A stretch of 17,120 nucleotides of DNA from contig CAZSMU010000079.1 in NCBI GenBank assembly GCA_964607915.1, forward strand, positions 1 through 17,120, given 5' to 3'. Made by a program: the position numbers and the translations under genes. Positions 8,206 through 14,352 of this stretch are shown here, one piece after another. The notes under the pieces were generated by a model that worked only from the letters and a program-made list of their open reading frames with translations, was not told where the DNA came from and searched no databases. The DNA is from JADJPL01 sp964607915 (GTDB lineage Bacteria; Bacteroidota; Bacteroidia; Chitinophagales; Saprospiraceae). Within the stretch, counting starts at the first letter, position 1, and the number at the start of each line of letters is the position of its first letter.

Positions 8206-8511
8206 ATGATGAACTTGACAATGCTCACTCCTGAGCGTGAAATATTCAGCGGAACGATACAATCCATCAAGGTTCCGGGCGCATCGGGGCAGTTCCAGGT
8301 GCTTCAGAACCACGCCCCTATTGTGTCGGCGCTGGAATCCGGTACGATTGCCGTAGTCACGGCAACGGGCGAGAGTTTGTATTTCGATGGGGAGTCCGGC
8401 TCGCTGAAAACAGTGGATCAGCCGGGCAAGCAGCTTTCTTTCCAGATCAGCAGCGGGTTCATCGAAGTATTGCAAAATAAGGTCACGGTGCTGATTCAAG
8501 GCATGCGTTGA
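8206..8511 (+). CDS. atpC: F1F0 ATP synthase subunit epsilon (short form)
   Basis: This 101-residue protein is the epsilon subunit of the F1 central stalk. MMNLTMLTPEREIFSGTIQS at the start, then VPGASGQFQVLQNHAPIVSALESG (24-47), is the characteristic beta-sandwich of the N-terminal domain. The protein ends soon after the last strand (ITVLIQGMR-like end, residues 92-101). It therefore lacks the C-terminal helical hairpin of about 45-50 residues that inhibits ATP hydrolysis in E. coli and Bacillus. Short epsilon subunits are known in Bacteroidota, so this is likely natural rather than a truncation. A second ATG lies three bases inside the first (8209), and I kept the outer one. It is co-transcribed with atpD and followed by a hairpin. 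Confidence 0.95.
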   Translation: MMNLTMLTPEREIFSGTIQSIKVPGASGQFQVLQNHAPIVSALESGTIAVVTATGESLYFDGESGSLKTVDQPGKQLSFQISSGFIEVLQNKVTVLIQGMR

Positions 8512-8532
8512 TACGCACACTGACCAGCGTGT

Positions 8533-8585
8533 AAAGAGGGTATATTTTGGAGATGGCGTTTGCTGTCCTAAAATATACCTTCTTT
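8533..8585 (+). terminator. Long AU-rich hairpin after atpC
   Basis: The arms at 8533-8550 and 8567-8585 pair almost throughout, with one bulged T and a G-T pair, around a 16-base loop. A T run at 8597-8603 follows some distance later rather than immediately. The hairpin sits between the convergent atpC (ends 8511) and ykvA-like gene (ends 8605), where a terminator for both would be expected. The stem is strong by length but AU-rich, and the delayed T run makes Rho-independent termination likely rather than certain. It could instead be an RNA-stabilising 3' end. Confidence 0.6.
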
Positions 8586-8604
8586 CGTTTCGGCACTTTT
8601 TTTG

Positions 8605-9054
8605 TCAGGGCTGGTTATGAAGGGAATCCGACCGACCCTCTGTGCCGTTCTCTTTGCTCAGTTTCGATTCAATTTCAATAATTTCCTCTTTGTTGTAGTC
8701 GGGGAACCACTGCCCTATTTTGGTCCTGGCTTTGGCGCGTACATCGTCGTTCACATAAGAAGCGATAGTGACGAGACCGACGGTGAGGATGCCTATGTCG
8801 TCGGTAAATCCGATGATGGGGGCCAGATCGGGGAGAAAGTCCAGCGGGGCGAGTAGGTAGCCCAGTACGCCGAGAATGATATTTTTTGCCCAAAAAGGGG
8901 TTTCTTTCCGCTGGTAGGCGTAAAACATGAGCAGGGCGGTATAGACAGCCTTGAGCCCTATACGTCGGGCGTACCGGCCAAGTTTTGCCCAAAAATCCCG
9001 CTCGCTGAAGAAACGGCGGTATTTATCGAGTTTTTGGAGGTTCCATTTTTTCAT
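8605..9054 (-). CDS. YkvA/DUF1232 family membrane protein
   Basis: This 149-residue protein belongs to the DUF1232 (YkvA) family, whose biochemical role is unknown. The family core is clear: hydrophobic helix around 58-72 (ILGVLGYLLAPLDFLPDL), then the conserved LDFLPDLAPIIGFTDDIGIL (71-90) with its Asp-rich turn, and a second hydrophobic helix 88-101. A basic, aromatic N-terminus (KKWNLQKLDKYRRFF) and a charged C-terminal tail rich in Lys, Glu and Gln flank the membrane part. The ATG at 9054 is the only good start. It is the last gene of a minus-strand run. Upstream lies a 141-base gap and then the HipA-like gene on the same strand, so co-transcription is possible but no promoter was recognised for it. 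Confidence 0.85.
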   Translation of the reverse strand: MKKWNLQKLDKYRRFFSERDFWAKLGRYARRIGLKAVYTALLMFYAYQRKETPFWAKNIILGVLGYLLAPLDFLPDLAPIIGFTDDIGILTVGLVTIASYVNDDVRAKARTKIGQWFPDYNKEEIIEIESKLSKENGTEGRSDSLHNQP

Positions 9055-9195
9055 CGCTCATCAGGCATTAGAGGGTGAAAAGAGCAGCGTTAGGGAGAAG
9101 GAATATTTTCTCACCCACAAGCCTAATATAGAACATTCCGGATTCATTTGCGATGATTTTTGACGGAATGCGTCTGATTTTCGATAAAGCCGGCC

Positions 9196-10080
9196 TCAAG
9201 CGTTGAGGCGGCTCAGGCGTCCGACTATTACGTCGAGGTACTGTTCTTTTAAGTCTTCGCTGAGAAAACTTTCCATGACGAGTTCCCGGCAGGGCAGGTA
9301 ATTTTTTTGGAAGCCGGATATTAAGAACTCTACGGTTTCCGCATTGAGGCCGAGGAGGTCGCGCGCAATGGTCTCCCGGAAGTCCGAAGCGCTGAACCCC
9401 CGTTTTTTTCCACCCACAGACAAGCCGAATTCTCTTTCTGAGGTTCCGAGGGGTAGTATGCTGTTGAAAAAAAGAGATGCTTGTGCCAGCTCGATTTTAT
9501 GGGCTACTTTTTGGAAGGCAAAACAGGAGATGTCCTGGGTTTCAAACCCCGTAAGCCAGGAGAACAGGACGCGCTGGAAGAGTTTGTATTTCTCAAGGAC
9601 AGGAAACGTGCAGCTTTCTTCTATACGGGCTACGAGAAACTCGAGGGAATTTTCCTGTTCGTGCCGGGCAGAAATCGGGTGGAGGCATTGTACGGTGGCG
9701 GGAAGTTCCACGAAGCAGGTCATGGTTCCATCTTCGTCGTGAATCAGCCCGTGGAAAGGTACGGGCAGCCCGAGGCACTGGGCCAGTCGGAGGCTTAGGT
9801 CCAGGTTTTGAGGGATTTGGGCATACTGCTTCGAGGGAGGGAACAAGAAGAACTTTCCCTTGTACCGAACCGGCTCCATGCTCTGTCGCCGGGCATTTAC
9901 CCGGCCGAGTGCCGATGCGAAGGGCCACACCGCGTTCGATATGCCTGAATCGGAGGAGTGCATGATTTTAGACGCGTCGAACGGTAGCAGCAGACTGAGG
10001 CCCCGATTGAGCTTTTTTAGCCCCTGCTGGCTGTATTTCTCGGGGCTGCACGACGCATAGGTGATTGGACACTGACTCAT
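9196..10080 (-). CDS. HipA/HipT-like protein, predicted pseudokinase
   Basis: This 294-residue protein is recognisably of the HipA family, the serine/threonine kinase toxins of hipBA loci. The N-terminal CPITY...KYSQQGLKKLN (4-25) and the C-terminal SVGGKKRGFSASDFRE (221-236) and SFLSEDLKEQYLD (271-283) segments resemble the short HipA/HipT proteins of Bacteroidota. Yet the kinase core has lost its motifs. Aligned by eye with E. coli HipA, FSWLTGFETQDISCF (173-187) matches FQWLIGATDGHAKNF, so catalytic D309 becomes T181 and N314 becomes C186. The metal-binding D332 corresponds to L203. The strand that should hold the ATP-binding Lys reads FLFPPS, and the Gly-rich loop (about 56-68) is ALGRVNARRQS. 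The frame is open and a purine-rich ribosome-binding site (GGGAAAGG) precedes the ATG. The repressor gene lies 10 bases upstream, with no room for hipS. Membership of the family is solid, and loss of kinase activity is inferred. Confidence 0.82.
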   Translation of the reverse strand: MSQCPITYASCSPEKYSQQGLKKLNRGLSLLLPFDASKIMHSSDSGISNAVWPFASALGRVNARRQSMEPVRYKGKFFLFPPSKQYAQIPQNLDLSLRLAQCLGLPVPFHGLIHDEDGTMTCFVELPATVQCLHPISARHEQENSLEFLVARIEESCTFPVLEKYKLFQRVLFSWLTGFETQDISCFAFQKVAHKIELAQASLFFNSILPLGTSEREFGLSVGGKKRGFSASDFRETIARDLLGLNAETVEFLISGFQKNYLPCRELVMESFLSEDLKEQYLDVIVGRLSRLNA

Positions 10081-10090
10081 AGCCTTTCCC

Positions 10091-10351
10091 TTAAGGTGTG
10101 TTCGGCCTTGACTGTTGCATCAGGAGGGGACTGGAAAGGGAGAGGGATATGTTTAGAACATTCAACAGTTTGAGCAACGTATCGAGTTGCACGGAGGCCT
10201 TTCCGTGTTCGATATCATACAAGACTGTTTTACCGATACCTGCGAGGCGCGCACATTCCATGCGACTCAACCCGCTGGCTTGCCTGTGCTCCCGGACGAT
10301 TTGCCCGAGGTGGCCAAAGTTATCCAACTTTCTCAAAGCTACTTTTTTCAA
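10091..10351 (-). CDS. HipB-like XRE-family HTH repressor
   Basis: This 86-residue protein is a single XRE/Cro-type DNA-binding domain. LGQIVREHRQASGLSRMECARLAG (15-38) forms the first two helices and GKTVLYDIEHGKASVQLDTLLKLLNVL (40-66) holds the recognition helix and the helix that closes the fold. This layout and the IGKTVLYDIEHGK segment are typical of HipB antitoxins, which repress their own operon and hold the kinase on DNA. The first codon that fits is TTG at 10351. No ATG exists before the HTH, and TTG codons at 10336 or 10327 are alternative starts. The HipA-like gene follows after 10 bases on the same strand. A promoter and a palindrome lie directly upstream. HipB function is inferred from family and context. 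Confidence 0.83.
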   Translation of the reverse strand: MKKVALRKLDNFGHLGQIVREHRQASGLSRMECARLAGIGKTVLYDIEHGKASVQLDTLLKLLNVLNISLSLSSPLLMQQSRPNTP

Positions 10352-10359
10352 TTAGAATA

Positions 10360-10397
10360 CAAAAGTAGAGGAAAAAACAGGTTAAAGTCAACCCTGT
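10360..10397 (-). promoter_or_regulatory. hipB-like promoter with overlapping palindromic operator
   Basis: On the minus strand TACTTTTG (10367-10360) is a perfect TAnnTTTG -7 box. TTG, 21 bases upstream, serves as the -33 element. That TTG lies inside an imperfect palindrome at 10377-10397, with arms ACAGGTT and AACCCTGT around AAAGTC, one base longer on one side. A repressor bound there would block RNA polymerase, as expected for HipB autoregulation. The predicted start of transcription falls a few bases from the TTG start codon, so the mRNA would have almost no leader. The remaining bases up to the glucosaminidase gene at 10630 are AT-rich, and I saw no convincing plus-strand promoter there. 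Confidence 0.5.
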
Positions 10398-10629
10398 AGA
10401 TCTTTATTACCGTTATAGCGGCAAAAAAAAGAATATTATTGCATGATAAACACATTCTTTGAGAAAAAGATGTACATTTAACCTGCTTATTATGAGAAGC
10501 CAACTCAGTAAAGCGTTGTTTCGATAGACTTGTGAAGAGAAAAATGCCAGGTGGAAAAAAGGACCGCCCGGTCTTCCCGATGTTTTCTTCCGAATCAAGT
10601 CCGAGCTTTAGGTATAGATAACATCAAAT

Positions 10630-11964
10630 ATGCAAACGAAAGGATACCTCTGGATGGTCGTTTCCTTGACCTGGTATTTTTCTGTAAATGCCCAGGATCG
10701 GGAAGCGAAGCTCGAATATGCGAACAAGTACCTGAACCTTGCCGTCCAGGAGATGGGCCGGGCGGGCGTACCGGTCAGTATCAAACTGGGTCAGGCCATC
10801 CTGGAATCCCGCTGGGGCACAGGCGAGTTGGCCGTTCTTGCCAACAATCACTTCGGTATAAAATGCGGGGGCGTGTGGGATGGTCCAACGTACTATAAGG
10901 ACGACGACGAGTACGATGCGCAGGGTCGTCTGATAAAATCGTGTTTCCGCCACTTCGATGCGGCTGAAACGAGTTTTTACGCCCATTCCGAGTTTCTCCG
11001 CGACCCGACCAAACAGGATCGCTACGGGTTCCTCTTCGAACTGGATCCACTGGATTACAAGTCCTGGGCGCGAGGGTTGCGGAAGGCGGGCTATGCGACG
11101 GACAAGGATTACCACCATAAGCTCATCCACATTATCGAGTCGCTGGAGCTGTACCGCTACGATGCCCTGGCCATGCAGCAAATCGCTTCGAATCCCGCGC
11201 CGCGCTTGTCGCTGCGCCCGGGAGCAGAGTTAGCCGTACTGTCCCCCCTGGCCATGCGCTGGATACGAAGCATTGAACAGCCTACGGACAAAGGCAGGTA
11301 TCGGGCGGGCGTTTACCCCCTGGCACTTTGGTGCTACAATCCTTTTTCGGACCATCCGTCGCGCGTGCTGACGTACCTGAAAAAAGCGCTCCCCTCGTCG
11401 GAAAAAAAGCGTGGAAAGTCCGTTCCCGACTGGCATCGGGTGCGCCCCAACGAATTGATGGCCGATATATCCGGGCAGTATGGCCTGTCTGTAGAGGGCC
11501 TGTACCACCGTAACCGCCTCTCGGAAGGCGTCGAAGTAGCGTCTGGGGAAATGGTGAAACTCAAGGGAGGGCGCGTAGATAAAGCACCTGCGCTGCGCCC
11601 TGGTCTTCTGCAACATACCGGCCCCGTTCCTACGACTACGACTGCGAGTAACGGCAAAGCGGATCCATTCTTCCAGCCGACCCCCAAAGTCAGGCAGGTG
11701 AAGCCTTATTCTTCCGTACCCATAGAGGTAAAACAGCCCATGGGGGTTGAAGCGGAACCTACTACGCCCATGGGGGCAGCACCGGCCGATCCCGGAACGG
11801 TCACTCCGAGGCAACCGGTGGTACAGCGATACCACGTAGTGAAATCCGGGGAGACCCTTTGGTCTATCGCCCGGCAGTACGAGTTGTCGGTTGAACAGCT
11901 CAAAACCATGAACCGCTTGTACAACGACGTGATTGTACCGGGCGTAGCGCTGCGGGTAGAATAG
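10630..11964 (+). CDS. Exported glucosaminidase (GH73) with LysM repeats
   Basis: This 444-residue protein is a peptidoglycan hydrolase. Residues 1-21 are a signal peptide (hydrophobic YLWMVVSLTWYFS, cleavage at NA|Q). Residues about 26-178 form a GH73/FlgJ-like N-acetylglucosaminidase domain. AILESRWGTG (56-65) carries the catalytic Glu E59, and NNHFGIKCGG (72-81) and YATDKDYHHKL (155-165) are further family motifs. Residues about 268-313 (WHRVRPNELMADISGQYGLSVEGLYHRN and on) look like a degenerate LysM, and 400-444 (YHVVKSGETLWSIARQYELS) is a clear one. A Pro/Thr-rich linker (about 318-398) joins them. LysM domains hold the enzyme on glycan strands, so it probably acts in the periplasm on cell-wall turnover or division. 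Residues about 180-265 are unassigned. The ATG at 10630 opens into the signal peptide. Confidence 0.92.
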   Translation: MQTKGYLWMVVSLTWYFSVNAQDREAKLEYANKYLNLAVQEMGRAGVPVSIKLGQAILESRWGTGELAVLANNHFGIKCGGVWDGPTYYKDDDEYDAQGRLIKSCFRHFDAAETSFYAHSEFLRDPTKQDRYGFLFELDPLDYKSWARGLRKAGYATDKDYHHKLIHIIESLELYRYDALAMQQIASNPAPRLSLRPGAELAVLSPLAMRWIRSIEQPTDKGRYRAGVYPLALWCYNPFSDHPSRVLTYLKKALPSSEKKRGKSVPDWHRVRPNELMADISGQYGLSVEGLYHRNRLSEGVEVASGEMVKLKGGRVDKAPALRPGLLQHTGPVPTTTTASNGKADPFFQPTPKVRQVKPYSSVPIEVKQPMGVEAEPTTPMGAAPADPGTVTPRQPVVQRYHVVKSGETLWSIARQYELSVEQLKTMNRLYNDVIVPGVALRVE

Positions 11965-12029
11965 GTTTTGGATCGCATTTTGTCTCGGCCTGCTTTCACA
12001 AAAAAACGGGTAATTCTGCTATAACACCC

Positions 12030-12037
12030 TACCTTTG
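12030..12037 (+). promoter_or_regulatory. TAnnTTTG -7 box before the beta-barrel gene
   Basis: TACCTTTG at 12030-12037 is an exact Bacteroidota -7 box, and transcription would start about 10 bases before the ATG at 12054. No TTTG stands at the expected -33 distance, so this is a half-supported promoter for the beta-barrel, lptB and lipoprotein genes. Confidence 0.5.
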
Positions 12038-12053
12038 CACAAAATCAAGCATT

Positions 12054-12815
12054 ATGGGCAAGAAGGGAGTTGTTTGTCGCCTGTTTTGTATCGCGGGTAT
12101 GTTTTTGGTGGGCTGGCAAGTCGGCAGCGCGCAGAGTTATGCGTTTGGGCTGAAAGGGGGGCTCACCGTGGCGAGCCAGCGCTGGGACAATAGTTTCCAG
12201 CAGGAGCCTCTGCTGCGGCCGCACGGGGCGATATTCATTGAAACCGCAGAAGAAGACGAGCCGCTGGCCCTCTTCGCACAGGGGGGCTACCATGTCAAAG
12301 GGAGCGCCATACGCACCTATCGCTCTGTCTTTACCCTGCCCGATGGCCGTCAGGTCGAAGCACCGTCTTTCTCCTGGCCCTTTCTGTTCAACAATGCCTC
12401 TGTTTCGTTGGGGGCCAAGCAGAAATTCGATTTTCGCGGGGATAAAAAACTGTATTATATCCTGGGTATTCGCGGCGACTACACCGTAAGCACCGACCTC
12501 CGACCCGAAGATCTCAGCGCATATCTCGTACCGATTTTCCCGTTTGACGAGTACGTCAACCGCTTTAATTACGGGGCGATTGCAGGAGGGGGTATCGAAC
12601 TGCCGTTCACGGAACTGGTCGGTATGATGCTGGAATTTACCATCAACCCGGATTTTACCAAACAATATAACCAACCGCTCATCCCCAACGTCATCAATCC
12701 GAACCCGTTTGGGGGTTCAAATGTTATTGATATCCCGCAGCGGCAAATCACCAACGTCACCTTTGAGCTGTCCCTGGGGTTCCGCTTTGTGAATAAAATC
12801 GTCTATATTGATTGA
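12054..12815 (+). CDS. Outer-membrane beta-barrel protein (PorT-like)
   Basis: This 253-residue protein has a signal peptide (1-26, cleavage at SA|Q) and then alternating hydrophobic/polar strands typical of an outer-membrane barrel. Examples are YAFGLKGGLTVAS (29-41), LALFAQGGYHVKG, NASVSLGAKQKFDF, LYYILGIRGDYTV, NYGAIAGGGIELPF and the closing strand VTFELSLGFRFVNK, which ends near the C-terminus. This pattern matches the PorT / outer-membrane-beta-barrel family of Bacteroidota. In that group some members assist type IX secretion and others are of unknown role, and I cannot tell which applies here. lptB starts 6 bases after its stop, so the two are surely translated from one mRNA. That makes an envelope-assembly role attractive but unproven. 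Confidence 0.82.
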   Translation: MGKKGVVCRLFCIAGMFLVGWQVGSAQSYAFGLKGGLTVASQRWDNSFQQEPLLRPHGAIFIETAEEDEPLALFAQGGYHVKGSAIRTYRSVFTLPDGRQVEAPSFSWPFLFNNASVSLGAKQKFDFRGDKKLYYILGIRGDYTVSTDLRPEDLSAYLVPIFPFDEYVNRFNYGAIAGGGIELPFTELVGMMLEFTINPDFTKQYNQPLIPNVINPNPFGGSNVIDIPQRQITNVTFELSLGFRFVNKIVYID

Positions 12816-12821
12816 GCGCCC

Positions 12822-13556
12822 ATGATCCTGCACAGCGAAAAACTATTCAAGATGTACGGGCCGCGCACGGTCGTCCGGGAAGCCAGTATCGAGGTACACC
12901 AGGGCGAAATCGTAGGTCTGCTCGGACCCAACGGGGCGGGTAAAACGACTACGTTCTATATGGTCGTCGGCTTTATCAAACCCAACGGAGGCAAGGTATT
13001 TCTGGACGATGAGGAAATCACCGACCTGCCCATGTACTTGCGGGCCCGCCGCGGCATTGGCTATCTGCCCCAGGAGCCGTCGGTATTCCGCAAGTTGTCT
13101 GTAGAAGATAATGTTCGGGCCGTATTGGAAATGACCCCGCTGAAAAAACCGGAGCAAAAGGAAAAACTGGAAGAGCTCATAGAGGAGTTCGGCCTGCAGA
13201 AGGTGCGCAAAAGCCGGGGCGATACGCTCTCGGGGGGCGAGCGGCGGCGGACGGAAATCGCCCGTGCGCTGGCGTCCAATCCCAATTTTATCCTGCTCGA
13301 CGAACCCTTTGCTGGCATAGACCCCATCGCCGTGGAGGACATCCAGTCTATCGTGGCTAAGCTCAAGACAAAAAATATCGGTATCCTCATCACCGACCAC
13401 AACGTGCAGGAAACCCTTTCCATCACCGATCGCGCCTATCTCATGGTGGAAGGCTCCATCATGAAATCGGGCACGGCACAAGAGCTGGCTTCTGACGATA
13501 TGGTGCGCAAAGTCTATCTCGGCTCCCATTTCGAACTCCGTCGAAAAGTACTGTAA
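12822..13556 (+). CDS. lptB: Lipopolysaccharide export ABC transporter ATPase
   Basis: This 244-residue ATPase powers LptFG, which pulls lipopolysaccharide out of the inner membrane into the LptC-A-D bridge. Walker A is GPNGAGKT (35-42), the Q-loop is YLPQEPSVF (Q84), the signature is LSGGE (136-140), Walker B is FILLDEP (D160, E161) and the switch His is H193 in TDHNVQETL. FAGIDPIAVEDIQSIV and the length around 240 are the hallmarks that separate LptB from other ABC ATPases. lptF and lptG are not here. The gene begins 6 bases after the beta-barrel gene and is followed at once by a small lipoprotein gene. Confidence 0.95.
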   Translation: MILHSEKLFKMYGPRTVVREASIEVHQGEIVGLLGPNGAGKTTTFYMVVGFIKPNGGKVFLDDEEITDLPMYLRARRGIGYLPQEPSVFRKLSVEDNVRAVLEMTPLKKPEQKEKLEELIEEFGLQKVRKSRGDTLSGGERRRTEIARALASNPNFILLDEPFAGIDPIAVEDIQSIVAKLKTKNIGILITDHNVQETLSITDRAYLMVEGSIMKSGTAQELASDDMVRKVYLGSHFELRRKVL

Positions 13557-13615
13557 GGATGATGTACCCGCATACGCCCCCCTCCCGAACCAAGCCTCCC
13601 TGCCGTCCTTCACCT

Positions 13616-13873
13616 ATGAGGGGCCTGGCCCTTGTCTTCCTGCTTACCCTCGGAGCTTGTTCGGAACCGCCCCCGCTCAAGTTGACCCTCACCCAGCGCG
13701 ACCTCGTAGATACCTTGTACCTTCGCCGAGTCAACGGGCTGGGGCCGCAACTCGACAGCGCGTGCAAGGCACAGCGGGAACCCGAGTTGAAGCGCCTGCT
13801 GGACTCCGTCCTCCTCGTACGCCGCAGCGAAGAAGAAAAATTGCGCGCCAAATACCAGGGAAAAAGCAATTAA
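13616..13873 (+). CDS. Small lipoprotein, 85 residues
   Basis: This protein has a lipoprotein signal: basic start, hydrophobic LALVFLLT, then lipobox LGAC with Cys15. It would be lipid-anchored and exposed to the periplasm. The mature part contains VDTLYLRRVN (31-40), LDSAC (46-50) and RLLDSVLL (60-67), then a charged end rich in Glu, Lys and Arg, suggesting helical or coiled-coil structure. The ATG at 13616 was chosen because it yields this signal. An in-frame ATG at 13559, two bases after lptB's stop, would add a Pro-rich stretch that hides it. The neighbouring lipoprotein shares the LD/ID-Cys and RL-DS-L motif. I do not recognise a named family. Confidence 0.7.
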   Translation: MRGLALVFLLTLGACSEPPPLKLTLTQRDLVDTLYLRRVNGLGPQLDSACKAQREPELKRLLDSVLLVRRSEEEKLRAKYQGKSN

Positions 13874-13887
13874 TCACCTATCATACC

Positions 13888-14340
13888 ATGGCACAGAACG
13901 CTGTTTTCAGGTATTTTTGCCGCTTTAAGCGGAATTATGGACTGCTTTTTTTCCTGACTCTCCTCCTTCTGCCCAGCGCCTGCCTCACCCGGGAAGAATA
14001 CAGTGCCGAGGACGTGCAGGCTCTGATAGATAAAGAAGTGGAAGAGCGGGTGAGTGCCTACACGCGTATTAAAATAGACGGCTGCCGCGACGAACTGCTC
14101 AAAGAGGCCAACCGCCTCGCCGACTCCATCCTCATCGCCGAGGCGTTTTTTGAACGCGATACCACCCAAAGGCCGCTGAAACCGGAGAAGCCGGATAAAC
14201 CAGAGTTCAAAGTTTCAAAAGATACGACCCCGATTAAACCTCTCTTTGATCGAAAAAAACTGCTCGAAGGAGAGAAAAATCCCCCCGGGGAGACGGAGAA
14301 CGGGGTTCCGGAAAACTATATTTTTAAAATATCAATATAA
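13888..14340 (+). CDS. Small lipoprotein, 150 residues, paralogue-like neighbour
   Basis: The ATG at 13888 begins a lipoprotein of 150 residues: basic N-terminus, hydrophobic YGLLFFLTLLLLP (17-29), lipobox PSAC with Cys32. It then shows EDVQALIDKEVEERV (41-55), IDGC (63-66) and RLADSILI (76-83), and a tail rich in Lys, Pro and Glu (94-140) that looks disordered. The Cys-to-Arg spacing in the middle motif (10 residues) equals that of the preceding lipoprotein. A longer reading frame extends upstream to 13657 without a stop, but it overlaps the previous gene and would spoil the lipoprotein signal, so I reject it. The MoxR gene starts 13 bases after the stop. Function unknown, possibly an envelope accessory of that operon. 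Confidence 0.72.
   Translation: MAQNAVFRYFCRFKRNYGLLFFLTLLLLPSACLTREEYSAEDVQALIDKEVEERVSAYTRIKIDGCRDELLKEANRLADSILIAEAFFERDTTQRPLKPEKPDKPEFKVSKDTTPIKPLFDRKKLLEGEKNPPGETENGVPENYIFKISI
14318..14332. repeat. Perfect AT palindrome in an AT-rich spot before moxR
   Basis: Arms ATATTTT and AAAATAT flank a single T, inside the last codons of the lipoprotein gene. The surrounding 14316-14400 is strikingly AT-rich compared with its neighbours. A second short inverted repeat (TCAAT / ATTGA) lies at 14359-14372. I cannot assign a function. An internal promoter or binding site for the MoxR genes is conceivable, but no TAnnTTTG box is present. Confidence 0.35.
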
Positions 14341-14352
14341 AATACAATTTAT

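Noticed and set aside
7214..8221. Long minus-strand frame across atpD
   Set aside because: It is the complement of a highly conserved gene with strong codon bias, and its composition (His, Arg, Val rich) is not protein-like.
9134..9170. Inverted repeat CATTCCG / CGGAATG between the ykvA-like and hipA-like genes
   Set aside because: Seven-base arms with a 23-base loop and no T run. Too weak to call a terminator or operator.
9196..10080. HipA-like gene as a broken pseudogene
   Set aside because: The frame is complete with no internal stop or frameshift, the ends of the family are conserved, and a ribosome-binding site is present. Loss is limited to kinase motifs.
10544..10621. A 25-codon frame (MPGGKKDRPVF onward) just before the glucosaminidase gene
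   Set aside because: Frames of this length occur often by chance, and there is no strong ribosome-binding site or known family. It could be revisited if conserved.
11740..11785. Short direct repeat CCCATGGGGG inside the glucosaminidase linker
   Set aside because: It encodes a repeated Pro-Met-Gly in a low-complexity linker and needs no other explanation.
13657..13887. Upstream extension of the second lipoprotein frame
   Set aside because: It overlaps the first lipoprotein gene, is Arg/Pro/Ala-rich shadow sequence, and would bury the lipobox. The ATG at 13888 is better.
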